From positions 1-56,345 of the forward strand of contig CAMTMP010000028.1 in NCBI GenBank assembly GCA_947073545.1: DNA of 56,345 bases, written 5' to 3'. Shown here piece after piece: positions 1-9,609 of the stretch; position 1 is the first letter of the stretch, and every line of letters starts with the position of its first letter. This DNA is from an uncultured bacterium. Its GTDB lineage: Bacteria; Bacillota; Clostridia; Lachnospirales; Lachnospiraceae. The notes beneath the pieces are model-generated. The model saw only the letters and a program-made list of their open reading frames with translations. It did not search any database and was not told where the DNA came from. The position numbers and the translations under genes are program-made.

Positions 1-184
1 ATCATCCGCAATAAGAACGGATGGATTTATCATTCAGTCAGCATAACAGCTCTTGGGTTTTCAGACAGTCTCCCCCGGGTGGAAAAGCAAGCGTTTTACG
101 TGTTCTTTCTATGTTCTATTGTATTCAGTTTCCCGTCACGGACTGGCAAACAACCGAGCTTCGCCGCCAGCCCTTTCGCAGTAT

Positions 185-1903
185 TTATCCTTCAAAACAT
201 GCCGTCTGTTCGGACAAGTGACTCACCACATCGGAAACCTGATTCAATGCTTCCACAATGCCCTTCATGTTTTCCGCAAGCGCCGCCGTGTTATGTACCA
301 CGCCGCCGACTCCCTGCGCGCTCTCTCTGACGTTGCTCGTAATGTTCTCATTCGACTCTGCCACCGAGCGCATCATCGATCCGATGTTTTCCATGGAATC
401 CCGCATCTCGCCCATCATCCGGTCCACCGTGATGGAATCGTTCAAATACTGCTCTCCCGTGCGCTCCAGGATCTCATAATCCGGCATCACACGTTCATTT
501 ATAAATTTCACCAGATTCCCGGCGTTCTCCGCCAGCGTCGTAACCGCCGCCACAACGCCTGCCGAAATCTGACGAATATTTCCGGCTGTCTGTTTCGAGT
601 TGTCCGCCAACTGACGGATCTCGTCCGCCACCACCGCAAAGCCTCTGCCCGCCTCGCCGGCTCTTGCCGCCTCAATGGACGCATTCAGCGCAAGCAGATT
701 CGTCTTGGACGCAATACTCAGAATGTCCGCCGTCAAATTTCCTATCTTTTCAATCTGTCTGCTGTCCTCGATGGACGCATTCAGGGACACGTCAAATTCC
801 TTTATCATACCGTCCGCAGTCGCGCGGCTTTCCTGCGCCAGCTTGCGCAGCTCCTCGGCACGGCTTCGGATCTCCTCCGCAAACTTCGTGCCGCTGACCG
901 CCTGATCAATGATCTCTCCCACGGAAGCCTCCGCCCCTCTGGTATTCTCGCTGACATAACCGACTGTGGCAGATACTTCTTCCATGCTGGCCGCCAATTC
1001 CTCCATCGTAGCCGAGGTATCGCCGGCGTTCTGGTTCGTCTCCTCCACGACTTCATTGACATGGAGCTGCTGTCTGTTAATCTCATCACTGCAGGAAATC
1101 ACCCCTCCGATCACATCCTGCAGAATATCCAGAAATTCATTCACACCCGTGGCCAATACCGCGATTTCATCCTTCGTCTGCACGGGCACTCTCTCGGTCA
1201 AATTCCCCTTATTTTTATGTATATCTTCGATCATGCCGTTGATCACCTGCGCAATCTTCTGAATCGGCATCACGATTATGCGGTGCGCAATAATCAAAAC
1301 CAGAACCGCCGTCACAATCAAAATCACAATAACCGAAACGATCAGCACATAGGAGCCATCCGCTTTCTTCTGCAGATATGTCTTTCCTTCGGCAAGCTCC
1401 GCGTCCGAAAACTCCAGAAGATCATTCATGCTGTTGCCAATGGTATTATTCAGCATGCCGAGATTATTGGCAATCAGGTTGTTGGCGCGTTCCTTATCAT
1501 TCTCCCGGCTCAGCTCTACGATGGTGTCCACATAGGAATCAAAACTGGTAAGCCGCCCTTCCAGCGCATCGTAAACTCCCTGCATCTCCTCCGACGTAAT
1601 CTTCGTCTTATAAATTTCCATGGATTCCCACATCTGCGCCCGAAGCTCCAAGATATCCTCCGCACGCTTATCCATCGTCCGCACCAGTTTGGCGTTCACA
1701 TGGGCATACACGTTCAGATACATGTTCAGATAATCTTCGTAGATACCGTGAACCAGATTGATCTTCTCCACCTCATTGTTCATAATATCCTGGCTGACTT
1801 GGGAAATCTCTGTCATGCCGTTAGACAGAAGTCCCAGTGATATGATAGAAATCAGCGCAAGCACAATGATTGCCGAAGCAAATTTAAAACCAATCTTCCT
1901 CAT
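185..1903 (-). CDS. Methyl-accepting chemotaxis protein
   Basis: Transmembrane chemoreceptor of 572 aa that would sense an extracellular or membrane cue and control CheA through CheW. An N-terminal membrane segment (about residues 6-27) is followed by an extracellular helical region of about 150 residues, like a four-helix-bundle sensor. A second membrane segment lies near 184-206, then a HAMP domain and a long coiled-coil signalling domain. The conserved hairpin tip is visible ([20 protein letters not shown] followed by [12 protein letters not shown]). The ATG at 1903 was chosen because GGGAGGA lies just upstream; the longer frame to 1984 has no ribosome binding site and would overlap the putative promoter. 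It is a single gene with no che genes beside it, so the ligand cannot be inferred. Confidence 0.93.
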   Translation of the reverse strand: MRKIGFKFASAIIVLALISIISLGLLSNGMTEISQVSQDIMNNEVEKINLVHGIYEDYLNMYLNVYAHVNAKLVRTMDKRAEDILELRAQMWESMEIYKTKITSEEMQGVYDALEGRLTSFDSYVDTIVELSRENDKERANNLIANNLGMLNNTIGNSMNDLLEFSDAELAEGKTYLQKKADGSYVLIVSVIVILIVTAVLVLIIAHRIIVMPIQKIAQVINGMIEDIHKNKGNLTERVPVQTKDEIAVLATGVNEFLDILQDVIGGVISCSDEINRQQLHVNEVVEETNQNAGDTSATMEELAASMEEVSATVGYVSENTRGAEASVGEIIDQAVSGTKFAEEIRSRAEELRKLAQESRATADGMIKEFDVSLNASIEDSRQIEKIGNLTADILSIASKTNLLALNASIEAARAGEAGRGFAVVADEIRQLADNSKQTAGNIRQISAGVVAAVTTLAENAGNLVKFINERVMPDYEILERTGEQYLNDSITVDRMMGEMRDSMENIGSMMRSVAESNENITSNVRESAQGVGGVVHNTAALAENMKGIVEALNQVSDVVSHLSEQTACFEG

Positions 1904-1974
1904 GAATTTATCCTCCCGGGTATGTCGTCCATAAAAAAGTATTATCTGCCGTCCGTCAATTTTGAACCGCAATA

Positions 1975-1983
1975 AGTATACCA
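1975..1983 (-). promoter_or_regulatory. Putative extended -10 promoter of the chemoreceptor gene
   Basis: On the minus strand TGTGGTATACT gives a TGn extended -10 with TATACT. No convincing -35 is present at 17 bases. It lies about 70 bases upstream of the chemoreceptor start. No sigma-D-type (flagellar) promoter was recognised. Confidence 0.45.
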
Positions 1984-2086
1984 CATTTTGTCGCGCAAAG
2001 ATAGACCCTTGCAGAATAATTATGATACATACACAGCGTTCATTTGCCTGTTGTCAGCGTTTATATTCCTGTGCCCGAGCGGACAT

Positions 2087-2122
2087 AAAAAACCCCGATG
2101 CTCCATTCTCATCGGGGTTTTC
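2087..2122 (-). terminator. Intrinsic terminator after tRNA-Gln
   Basis: Perfect 8-bp stem CCCCGATG/CATCGGGG (2093-2100 with 2110-2117) around a 9-base loop. It is flanked by A and T runs, so on the minus strand it ends in a run of U. It begins a few bases after the tRNA 3' end and fits termination of the tRNA transcript. Confidence 0.85.
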
Positions 2123-2125
2123 AAG

Positions 2126-2197
2126 CTGGGCTACAAGGATTCGAACCTTGAAATGACGGAGTCAGAGTCCGTTGCCTTACCGTTTGGCGATAGCCCA
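2126..2197 (-). tRNA. tRNA-Gln (anticodon CTG)
   Basis: On the minus strand the sequence folds as a cloverleaf. The acceptor stem is TGGGCTA with TAGCCCA. The anticodon stem ACGGA/TCCGT encloses the loop CTCTGAC, giving anticodon CTG. The T arm is canonical (GGTTCGAATCC). The U1-A72 pair and discriminator G73 are typical of glutamine tRNA. CCA is not encoded and must be added after transcription. It lies alone between the chemoreceptor and glutamine synthetase genes and has its own terminator. Confidence 0.93.
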
Positions 2198-2220
2198 TCA
2201 ACAATTAAGGATTATAGCGG

Positions 2221-2249
2221 AAAAAGGGCCGTTTGACAAGCCCTTTTTT
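2221..2249 (-). terminator. Terminator after glutamine synthetase
   Basis: The stem AAAGGGC/GCCCTTT (2223-2229 with 2240-2246) has a 10-base loop and T runs on the downstream side of the minus strand. It lies 35 bases past the glnN stop and separates it from tRNA-Gln. Confidence 0.7.
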
Positions 2250-2283
2250 CCACTTTTTTTAAAAATTTTCAAAATTTTTTAAA

Positions 2284-4395
2284 TCAGATCTCAAACATCA
2301 GCTCTCCGTAGGTCGGAATCGGCCAATATTCCTTATCTACGATCATTTCCAGCTCGTCTGCCGGTGCCCGCAGCTCATCCATGGCCACCCTGACCGTATC
2401 TTTATAGAAGAATGCCTGCTCCTTCGCGTCCTCCATCACGGAAGCCTCTTTCTCCGCCTTTTTCAGTTTCTCAAGGGCCGTCTGCATGGCCGTCAGTTTC
2501 CCGCCGACGCTGCGCAGAAGCGCTTCCTGCGTAGACGCGTCCGCGCCCGCCGCCTTCACCGCGTTCACGGTGTCCGCAAGCACCTTCGTATAACGGATCG
2601 CCGCAGGGATGATCTGTTTGCCCGCCATGTCGATCATGGTGAGCGCCTCTATGTTAATTGATTTCGCGTAAGTCTCGTAAATGATCTCCTCGCGGGACTC
2701 CAGCTCCACCTTTGTGAAGATGTGGAACTTCTCAAACAGCCTCACCGCCTTGTCGGTGGTCAGCGTGCCCGCCGCCTCGATCATGGACTTGATGTTCGGC
2801 AGGCCGCGCCTTTCGGCCTCCGCCACCCACTCGTCGGAATAGCCGTTGCCGTTGAAGATGATTCTCTGGTGCTCGGTCATGTATTTCTTGATCAGGTCGT
2901 GAATTGCCAGCTCCTTGTTGTCCGCCTTCTCCAGAAGATCGGCCGCCTCACAGAAAGCCTCCGCCACAATCGCGTTCAGTGTGGTATTCGGGCTTGCGAT
3001 GGAATCCGCCGATCCTACCATACGGAACTCAAATTTGTTGCCCGTGAAAGCAAAGGGCGAGGTTCTGTTTCTGTCGGTTGCGTCTTTCTGGAAGTCAGGC
3101 AGGGTGCTCACGCCCGTGCGGAGCTTTCCGCCCTCCTTGACGGAAGTCGCCTCTCCCGTCTCAATCAACTGTGTCACCACGTCCTCAAGCTGCTCGCCGA
3201 GGAAAATGGAAATGATAGCCGGGGGCGCCTCGTTTGCGCCGAGTCTGTGGTCGTTTCCCACATCGGATGCGGACTGGCGCAGCAGATCCGCATGAATGTC
3301 CACCGCTCTCATAATGCAGGCAAGCACGAGCAAAAACTGCACGTTCTCGTTTGGTGTGTCGCCGGGATCCAGCAGGTTTACGCCGTTGTCCGTGGTGATC
3401 GACCAGTTGTCGTGCTTACCCGATCCGTTTACCCCCGCATAGGGCTTTTCATGCAATAAACAACGCATGTTATGTTTAACAGCCACCCGTTTCATCGTCT
3501 CCATCACGATCTGGTTGTGGTCTACCGCGATGTTTGCCGTCTCATAAATCGGCGCAAGCTCATGCTGTGCGGGCGCCACCTCGTTGTGCTGGGTCTTCGC
3601 CGTCACGCCCAGCTTCCAAAGTTCCTCGTTTAGGTCTTTCATGTACGCGCCCACGCGCTCCCTGATCACGCCGAAGTAATGATCCTCCATCTCCTGCCCC
3701 TTGGGCGCCGGTGCACCGAAAAGGGTGCGTCCTGCAAACATCAGGTCAGTTCTCTTCATATATAAGTCTTTATCTACCAGAAAGTATTCCTGCTCCGGGC
3801 CCACAGAAGCGGTCACCTTGGTTGCCCCCGTATTGCCAAACAGCCGCACAATACGCAGCGCCTGCTCGCTCAGCGCCTCCATGGAACGCAAAAGCGGTGT
3901 TTTTTTATCCAGCGCCTCGCCCGTGTAGGAGCAGAACGCGGTGGGAATGCACAGAACCGTGCCGCATCCGGACTCCTTCAAAAACGCGGGAGACGTAATA
4001 TCCCATGCGGTGTAGCCTCTCGCCTCAAAAGTCGCCCTTAAGCCCCCGGAAGGGAAGGATGACGCGTCCGGCTCGCCTTTGATCAGCTCTTTACCGGAAA
4101 ACTCCGTCAACATCTTGCCCATCTCGTCGGGATGAGACACGAAAGCGTCATGTTTTTCCGCTGTGATACCGGTAAGCGGCTGAAACCAGTGCGTATAATG
4201 GGTCGCGCCGTTCTCCACCGCCCAGTCCTTCATCGCCTTTGCCACGATATTCGCGGTGCTCATGGACAGCTCCCCGCCCTCATTCATCACTTTGACGACT
4301 TCCTTGTAGGCGTTTCTCGTCAGACGCTCCTGCATCTTGCCGAGCGTAAACACATTTTTCGCAAATATCTCTTCCACATTGAATACTTCGCTCAT
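2284..4395 (-). CDS. glnN: Glutamine synthetase type III
   Basis: ATP-dependent ligation of ammonium to glutamate, the main ammonium-assimilation step, by a cytosolic oligomer of the GSIII class. The 703-aa length is far above the roughly 450 aa of GSI and matches GSIII. The GSIII signature [15 protein letters not shown] is present, as are the catalytic-domain motif [10 protein letters not shown] and the family C-terminus [12 protein letters not shown]. The ATG at 4395 follows GGAGGAGG; the ATG five codons upstream lies inside that ribosome binding site. The gene is monocistronic, with its own promoter, a hairpin-containing leader and a terminator. The leader suggests control by premature termination (inferred). 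Confidence 0.96.
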   Translation of the reverse strand: MSEVFNVEEIFAKNVFTLGKMQERLTRNAYKEVVKVMNEGGELSMSTANIVAKAMKDWAVENGATHYTHWFQPLTGITAEKHDAFVSHPDEMGKMLTEFSGKELIKGEPDASSFPSGGLRATFEARGYTAWDITSPAFLKESGCGTVLCIPTAFCSYTGEALDKKTPLLRSMEALSEQALRIVRLFGNTGATKVTASVGPEQEYFLVDKDLYMKRTDLMFAGRTLFGAPAPKGQEMEDHYFGVIRERVGAYMKDLNEELWKLGVTAKTQHNEVAPAQHELAPIYETANIAVDHNQIVMETMKRVAVKHNMRCLLHEKPYAGVNGSGKHDNWSITTDNGVNLLDPGDTPNENVQFLLVLACIMRAVDIHADLLRQSASDVGNDHRLGANEAPPAIISIFLGEQLEDVVTQLIETGEATSVKEGGKLRTGVSTLPDFQKDATDRNRTSPFAFTGNKFEFRMVGSADSIASPNTTLNAIVAEAFCEAADLLEKADNKELAIHDLIKKYMTEHQRIIFNGNGYSDEWVAEAERRGLPNIKSMIEAAGTLTTDKAVRLFEKFHIFTKVELESREEIIYETYAKSINIEALTMIDMAGKQIIPAAIRYTKVLADTVNAVKAAGADASTQEALLRSVGGKLTAMQTALEKLKKAEKEASVMEDAKEQAFFYKDTVRVAMDELRAPADELEMIVDKEYWPIPTYGELMFEI

Positions 4396-4428
4396 AATCT
4401 CCTCCTCCATATCATTCTATCCAGTTTC

Positions 4429-4466
4429 AAAAAAATGCGCTCCAAAAAACTTCTTTTTTGGAACGC
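4429..4466 (-). terminator. Intrinsic terminator inside the glnN leader (putative attenuator)
   Basis: On the minus strand GCGTTCC plus six A, loop GAAG, then six T plus GGAGCGC form a 13-bp stem with one G-U pair. It is followed by ATTTTTTTG. It lies between the glnN promoter (-10 at 4504) and the glnN start (4395), so it would stop transcripts before the gene. A short hairpin GAACG-ATGG-CGTTC overlaps its 5' arm and could compete with it. Confidence 0.7.
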
Positions 4467-4503
4467 CATCGTTCTGAATACCTGTATACAATTTACGTCT
4501 ATA

Positions 4504-4532
4504 AGAATACCTTACTTTTTCTCAAATTGCAA
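4504..4532 (-). promoter_or_regulatory. glnN promoter
   Basis: The -35 TTGCAA (4527-4532) and -10 TATTCT (4504-4509) are 17 bases apart on the minus strand. The predicted transcript starts about 100 bases before the glnN start codon, which leaves room for the leader hairpin. Confidence 0.7.
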
Positions 4533-4580
4533 GCGGAAATTTTCTTTTTTTACAGGAAAGCTTTCTCGCGCCTTTGCCGC

Positions 4581-6056
4581 TCATGTTTCAAACCATCTGC
4601 CATCCACCATTTTCCGTTTCTGGTTGTTGAAAACGACAATGTGTAAACCGCTGTTTTCACTGTAATACTCCTCTTCTCCAAAGAAGACTGCAGTCTTTCC
4701 GCTGCCCCATTCCGTCCTCGTACTGCGCGCATACAACGGTATGCGGTTATCGGCCAGCATCCCCTGATATGCGGCCTCCTCAAAGGTAAGCTGCTCCGTC
4801 AGCACCCTGCCTTCGGAAATCACCGCCAGATAATTGGCCCCGTCCTGTCCTGCCAGATCAGCCGACAGTCCCAGTTCTCTCAGCGCTTCCATTGTCGATT
4901 CCCCCAACATATACGCATCGTTCTGGTATGTGATCACAAGCGTATACTGCTTATGGTTCAGCAGGGAAAGGTAAGGTGCAAGCTCCCCCACATGCCACCG
5001 CTCGCAGGCATCCATGGTAAAGGCATAATCGTCCTTGGTCTCCTCCCACTGAGGCGACGTTCTGCCTCCTAAGCCAAACTGCTCACTGAGAACGCCGCCG
5101 ATATAGCCGGACACCTTCACCGCGCCCCAGATATTGGGATGACCGTCGTCACAATTATCCACGTCCATCCGATAATCGATCTGTCTGTATACATTCTGGT
5201 CGTTAAAGCTGATAAAAGTACAGCCTTCCCGTTCCGCGTAAGCCCGCACCGCATTGCACATGTCGATGTTGGCCGACACCGCAGGCGTGATTGTCAAAAT
5301 CAAAGAAATCCCGCTTTCCCGGCATAATTCGTTGATTTTATCCAGATATTCCAGCATCAGGGGTGCCATCTGCGCGCAGTCGACAGCCGTATCCATGTCA
5401 TGTGGCTCAAAGCCTTCTCCCTTCTCTCCCAAATAAAAGTGCAGGGGCGAAAAACCTTTCAGCTCGGAGTGCCCGGCCATCGCCCGATAGGTATAGTCAT
5501 TCCTGTCCGGCGTATCCAAAAGCCACCTCTCATGATAGCGCAGATGCGGCAGGTAATAACTCCTCACATCCTGTTTTGCATCTAGTTCGCAGATGGTTTT
5601 GACCGCCTCCGCCTTAACCGGCGACCATCTCATAAAATCAAGCGCTTTTCTCGTATAGCTCTCATCCGTATTTAGCGGCTCGTCGACAATATAGGGAAAG
5701 CAGAAATAACATTCCAGCACCACCACTTTCGGCGTCTGATAGCGGAGCGCTTCCTTCAGCCAGTAATAGGAAGTCACAAGCCCCTGCTGGTCGCTGCTCA
5801 GATTATAGCTGGTAATCCCGTATTGGTTATACACTTCCTGCGGGCAAAACGATGTGACCCCGTGGCTGCTTCCCAGAAAAAGCACGTCCACGCTGTCCTT
5901 TTCCAGATCATAAAACCCGGCGAAAGTGGACGTCGTCGGCCAGTCCGTATCCGTGAAAAATTTTGGCGTGATCCATCTGCAGTAAACGCGATAGCAGATC
6001 ACACAAAGCAAGAGAAAACATACGACTCTTGCGGCAAATCCCAGTTTTTTCCTCAT
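4581..6056 (-). CDS. SGNH/GDSL-like membrane-anchored protein, MBOAT partner
   Basis: A 491-aa protein with one N-terminal membrane segment (about residues 9-27) and an extracytoplasmic domain resembling the AlgX/DltD/PatB class of SGNH proteins. The likely nucleophile serine lies in FLGSSHG near residue 62, and the likely catalytic Asp/His in DDGHPN near residue 310. It begins 3 bases after the MBOAT gene ends. That arrangement is typical of pairs in which the MBOAT protein brings acyl groups across the membrane and the SGNH protein transfers them to a surface polymer. The polymer cannot be read from the sequence, as no glycan or teichoic acid synthesis genes are adjacent. Confidence 0.75.
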   Translation of the reverse strand: MRKKLGFAARVVCFLLLCVICYRVYCRWITPKFFTDTDWPTTSTFAGFYDLEKDSVDVLFLGSSHGVTSFCPQEVYNQYGITSYNLSSDQQGLVTSYYWLKEALRYQTPKVVVLECYFCFPYIVDEPLNTDESYTRKALDFMRWSPVKAEAVKTICELDAKQDVRSYYLPHLRYHERWLLDTPDRNDYTYRAMAGHSELKGFSPLHFYLGEKGEGFEPHDMDTAVDCAQMAPLMLEYLDKINELCRESGISLILTITPAVSANIDMCNAVRAYAEREGCTFISFNDQNVYRQIDYRMDVDNCDDGHPNIWGAVKVSGYIGGVLSEQFGLGGRTSPQWEETKDDYAFTMDACERWHVGELAPYLSLLNHKQYTLVITYQNDAYMLGESTMEALRELGLSADLAGQDGANYLAVISEGRVLTEQLTFEEAAYQGMLADNRIPLYARSTRTEWGSGKTAVFFGEEEYYSENSGLHIVVFNNQKRKMVDGRWFET

Positions 6057-6059
6057 TGG

Positions 6060-7496
6060 TCAAAATCCCCCGTAAATAAACGCCTGCGCATCATACCCCT
6101 GCCCGTAGACGCCAAAGGTCATAATGCCGAAAATGGCCGTCAGATACAACATCCATCTAATATAAACGGGCTGTCGGAAAATCAGTTCCGAAAAGGAGAC
6201 GCCCTGCTCCTGCTTGAGACTGACCGCAAACAGAATCAGAACGGAAACACCTAATACCACCCACTCCTTCCATTCTAACCCCATTTGGAACAAGGAGTCA
6301 TTGGTAAATATCCACAGATTCCTGACCCTGAACATGCTATACATCATCTGAAGCCCCTTCTTAAGGCTTTCCGCCCGGAACAAAATCCACGCCATCATCA
6401 CGCAAAGAAAAGTCCAAACCCGCCGTATCCACAGCGTCACCTCCGCCGATTCCCCAAGCCCCAGAAGTCTCGCTGCCCTGCGCTGTATGTTCCGTGTCAG
6501 ATCCCCGATGATCTGATAAACGGCATGCATCATGCCCCAGACCAGAAAGCGAAGCCCCGCGCCGTGCCAGAGGCCGCTGACCAGAAAGGTCAAAACCAGA
6601 TTGATGTAAGTCCTGACACGCCCCTTCCTGCTGCCGCCCAGCGGAATATAGATATAATCCTTCAGCCACTCGCTGAGGGAGATATGCCACCTGTGCCAGA
6701 AATCCTTCACGGAAACCGCCAGATAGGGATGACAAAAATTATCACCAAGCTCCACGCCAAACAGGTTCGCCACACCCTTGGAAATCGAAATGCAGGCCGC
6801 AAAATCCGCATACAACTGTATACTGTACAAAACACCGGCCACCAGAACATACGCGCCCACATAGACCTGATAAGACTCATACACATGGTCGACAAACTGC
6901 GCCGCCACATTGGCAATCATCAGTTTCAGAAAAAATCCCCATAAAATGCGGTAAAAACCGCGCACCACCGTCCTCTCGTCAAAACGGTGCCCGATGTAAA
7001 GCTGATCCGCCAGTCTGTCATAGCGGGGAATGGGGCCTTGTACAATCTGGGGGAAAAACATGACGAACAGGATAAATTTGGCCGGATTTTTCTGCGCCGT
7101 AATTCTGCCTCTGTAGATATCAGCCAAATAAGATATCACCTGTAATGTATAGAAGGATATGCCCACCGGCACGATCCAGTTCACCGCACTTTTGTGCAAT
7201 AAGATTTGTAAAACATAGTTCCCGTTTTTCACGAAAAACCACGGAAGAGCCATCAGCAGTACGGCGCCCGCCAGTATGCCTCTGTTCTTCCGCCTCTCTA
7301 AAAGCAGACCCGCGCCGTAAGCAGCCATGACGGCAGCCAAAATAATCAAAAGGCCCTCCCCGCTCCCCATGGCCTGCCAGTAAAAGAAGACGCTGCCTAA
7401 AAGCAGTACAGCCCACCTGCATTTCAATGGCAGAATATAGTAGAGCAGCACCGCTGCCACAACGAACAGGTAAAAGGTAATCGAAAGGTAAGTCAT
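6060..7496 (-). CDS. MBOAT family membrane O-acyltransferase (AlgI/DltB-like)
   Basis: A 478-aa multi-pass membrane protein of the membrane-bound O-acyltransferase family. Family motifs are WHRWHISLSEWLKDYIYIPL, GGSRKG, and LSGLWHGAGLRFLVWG carrying the invariant histidine. Such proteins move acyl groups, usually acetyl, from the cytoplasm to an extracytoplasmic acceptor with the help of an SGNH partner, here the next gene. The ATG at 7496 follows GGAGAAAACAC. It starts only 37 bases after the trhP stop, so it may be read from the upstream RNA-modification operon. The substrate is unknown. Confidence 0.88.
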   Translation of the reverse strand: MTYLSITFYLFVVAAVLLYYILPLKCRWAVLLLGSVFFYWQAMGSGEGLLIILAAVMAAYGAGLLLERRKNRGILAGAVLLMALPWFFVKNGNYVLQILLHKSAVNWIVPVGISFYTLQVISYLADIYRGRITAQKNPAKFILFVMFFPQIVQGPIPRYDRLADQLYIGHRFDERTVVRGFYRILWGFFLKLMIANVAAQFVDHVYESYQVYVGAYVLVAGVLYSIQLYADFAACISISKGVANLFGVELGDNFCHPYLAVSVKDFWHRWHISLSEWLKDYIYIPLGGSRKGRVRTYINLVLTFLVSGLWHGAGLRFLVWGMMHAVYQIIGDLTRNIQRRAARLLGLGESAEVTLWIRRVWTFLCVMMAWILFRAESLKKGLQMMYSMFRVRNLWIFTNDSLFQMGLEWKEWVVLGVSVLILFAVSLKQEQGVSFSELIFRQPVYIRWMLYLTAIFGIMTFGVYGQGYDAQAFIYGGF

Positions 7497-7533
7497 GTGT
7501 TTTCTCCGAACGTATTATTCTTAAAATAATCTT

Positions 7534-8868
7534 TTATTCCCCCGGTTTCTCAACCCGCAGAATATCTCCCGCCTCAGGCGTTTGCGTCAGCCTCACATAA
7601 ATGATCTGCTTAGGGTGCGGGCAGGACGCCACGGGATTGCCCTCTTGGCCGTACATGGCCAGCACTTTGACGGGGATGTTCTCCCCGCCCGGCTTCATAA
7701 TCTCGATGGCGTCACCCACGCCGAATTTATTGCGCTGTTCGATGCGGGCGCAGAGCTGCCTTTCTCCGTCGCCGTTCTGCCCAGACACATCACTCGCAGA
7801 CATGTCTTCCGCCGTATTGCTCTTTACTGTTACACCGCTCGCAGGAACACCTCCCACCGCGCTCACGGTTCCCAGATAAATATACTCGCTCACATAAGTG
7901 CTTTCGTCGTAGATCTGCGTATTCTCATCGGCCTTGCCAAAGTAAAAGCCCGTGGTAAACTTGCGGTAAGTACACTTGGCGATCTCCGCCTGATACCAGT
8001 CCATGTTGGCGCGGTACCGCTCCTCTGAGGCAAAATAATCGTCGATGGCCCGCCTGTAGGTGCGCGCCACAGTAGCCACATAGAGCGCCGTCTTCATCCT
8101 GCCTTCGATCTTAAAGCTGTCTATCCCCGCCTCCACAAGCTCCGGGATATGCGCGATCATGTTTAGATCCTTGGAATTAAAGATAAAGGTGCCGCGGTCG
8201 TTCTCGAAGACGGGCAGGTACTCCTCCGGCCTCGTCTCCTCCACCAGCGCGTATTTCCAGCGGCAGGGATGGGTACAGGCGCCGTGGTTCGCGTCCCGCC
8301 CGGTAAAATAATTGCTCAGAAGACACCGCCCCGAGTAAGAAATGCACATCGCCCCGTGCACGAAGCTCTCAATCTCCATGTCCTCCGGAATATGTTCTCT
8401 GATCTCCTTTATCTCGTGCAGGGAAAGCTCCCTTGCCGACACCACCCGCTTCGCGCCCTGCTCATACCAGAAACGGTATGTCATATAGTTGGTATTGTTG
8501 GCCTGCGTGGAAATATGGACATCGATTTCCGGGCAGATTTCCCGGGCCAGCGCGAACATTCCCGGGTCCGCTATGATGAGCGCGTCCGGCCGCAGTTCCT
8601 TCAGCTCGCGAAAATACGCCCTCGCACCGTCCAGATCATAGTTATGGGCCAGAATATTGGCCGTCACATACACCTTGACGCCCCTGTCATGGGCAAAGCC
8701 AATGCCCGCCGCCATGTCCTCCGGGGAAAAGTTTTTCGCCTTCGCCCGCAGGCCGAAAGCCTCCCCGCCAATATACACTGCGTCCGCCCCAAAAATAACA
8801 GCCGTTTTTAACACTTCCAGACTGGCGGCCGGCACCAGAAGTTCCGGTTTCCTTTTCTCTTTTATCAT
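7534..8868 (-). CDS. trhP: U32 family protein, tRNA uridine-34 hydroxylation protein TrhP-like
   Basis: A 444-aa member of peptidase family U32. E. coli and Bacillus homologues next to trmR are known to be needed for 5-hydroxyuridine formation at the tRNA wobble position. The cysteine-bearing U32 signature region is seen (HGAMCISYSGRCLLSNY, then NHGACTHPCRWKY). The N-terminal ELLVPAASLEVLKTAVIFGA start is typical of the family. The ATG at 8868 follows AGAGGAA; the longer frame to 8937 lacks a ribosome binding site. The gene lies 75 bases downstream of the methyltransferase trmR, as in Bacillus. Residues about 375-400 form a variable Ser/Asp-rich insertion. Confidence 0.87.
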   Translation of the reverse strand: MIKEKRKPELLVPAASLEVLKTAVIFGADAVYIGGEAFGLRAKAKNFSPEDMAAGIGFAHDRGVKVYVTANILAHNYDLDGARAYFRELKELRPDALIIADPGMFALAREICPEIDVHISTQANNTNYMTYRFWYEQGAKRVVSARELSLHEIKEIREHIPEDMEIESFVHGAMCISYSGRCLLSNYFTGRDANHGACTHPCRWKYALVEETRPEEYLPVFENDRGTFIFNSKDLNMIAHIPELVEAGIDSFKIEGRMKTALYVATVARTYRRAIDDYFASEERYRANMDWYQAEIAKCTYRKFTTGFYFGKADENTQIYDESTYVSEYIYLGTVSAVGGVPASGVTVKSNTAEDMSASDVSGQNGDGERQLCARIEQRNKFGVGDAIEIMKPGGENIPVKVLAMYGQEGNPVASCPHPKQIIYVRLTQTPEAGDILRVEKPGE

Positions 8869-8943
8869 ATCCCGTTCCTCTTTAAGAATACCTGCTTTCC
8901 GGCATTCTCCCGTATGACATTTAGAAGTTCCAGACATCTCGTC

Positions 8944-9609
8944 CTATGGCGTGGCATCGTTCGAACCCCTTGTCACACAGCTTACCGTCACCCCGTCCCC
9001 GATAGGCAGCACCACAGTTGCAAGCGCCTCATGGTGCGTGATCTCATAAAGGTACTCTCTCATTCTGCTGTGAATCGTGCGGTTTCTCCGCTCCACGGCA
9101 AACCGGGATTCCAGAATATCGCCGTCCTGCAGCACGTTGTCGGACACCAGCAGGCCTCCGGGTGAAAGAAGCCGCAGGATTTCCGGCAGAAAGTGGATAT
9201 ACTGCCCCTTTGCCGCGTCCATAAAAATAAAGTCATAAGGTCCCGCAAGGTCTTTCAGAATATCCGCAGCGTCTCCCTCCAGAAGCGTGATAACGTCTTC
9301 CTTTCCGGCCCGCGCAAAATTTGCCTTCGCCACAGGAATCCGTTTGTCATATTTTTCTATGGTCGTAATTTTACACCCCTCCGGTGCATACTCACTCATC
9401 AAAAGCGCAGAAAAACCAATGGCGCATCCCACTTCCAAAATGGACATGGGCTTTCGCAGCGCAAGCAGGAACCGGATCATTCCCTGCGTCTGCGTGCGGA
9501 TAATCGGCACATTGGTTTCCAAAGCTTCACGTTCTATCTGATCCAAAAAGGGGGTATTGCCCGCGTCAAGAGAAGCGAGAAAAGTATTCATGCGCTCGCT
9601 TGAAATCAC
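8944..9609 (-). CDS. trmR: tRNA 5-hydroxyuridine methyltransferase
   Basis: SAM-dependent O-methyltransferase of the catechol-OMT fold, 221 aa, expected to convert 5-hydroxyuridine-34 to 5-methoxyuridine in tRNA. The SAM-binding motif ILEVGCAIGFSALLMS is near residue 57, and the metal-site motif FIFMDAAKGQY lies further on. The gene order trmR-trhP, downstream of an MltG-type gene, matches the Bacillus yrr region and supports this identity over a generic O-methyltransferase. The start is GTG at 9609, supported by AGGAGAG upstream. The GTGA overlap with the stop codon of the preceding gene implies translational coupling. Confidence 0.85.
   Translation of the reverse strand: MISSERMNTFLASLDAGNTPFLDQIEREALETNVPIIRTQTQGMIRFLLALRKPMSILEVGCAIGFSALLMSEYAPEGCKITTIEKYDKRIPVAKANFARAGKEDVITLLEGDAADILKDLAGPYDFIFMDAAKGQYIHFLPEILRLLSPGGLLVSDNVLQDGDILESRFAVERRNRTIHSRMREYLYEITHHEALATVVLPIGDGVTVSCVTRGSNDATP

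Noticed and set aside
1..184. Left end of the window, checked for a partial gene or terminator
   Set aside because: Only short frames without ribosome binding sites; no hairpin with a T tract for the chemoreceptor gene.
53..1840. 595-codon open frame on the plus strand opposite the chemoreceptor
   Set aside because: Arg/His/Leu-rich composition typical of an antisense shadow; no ribosome binding site or family motif, while the minus strand has a complete chemoreceptor.
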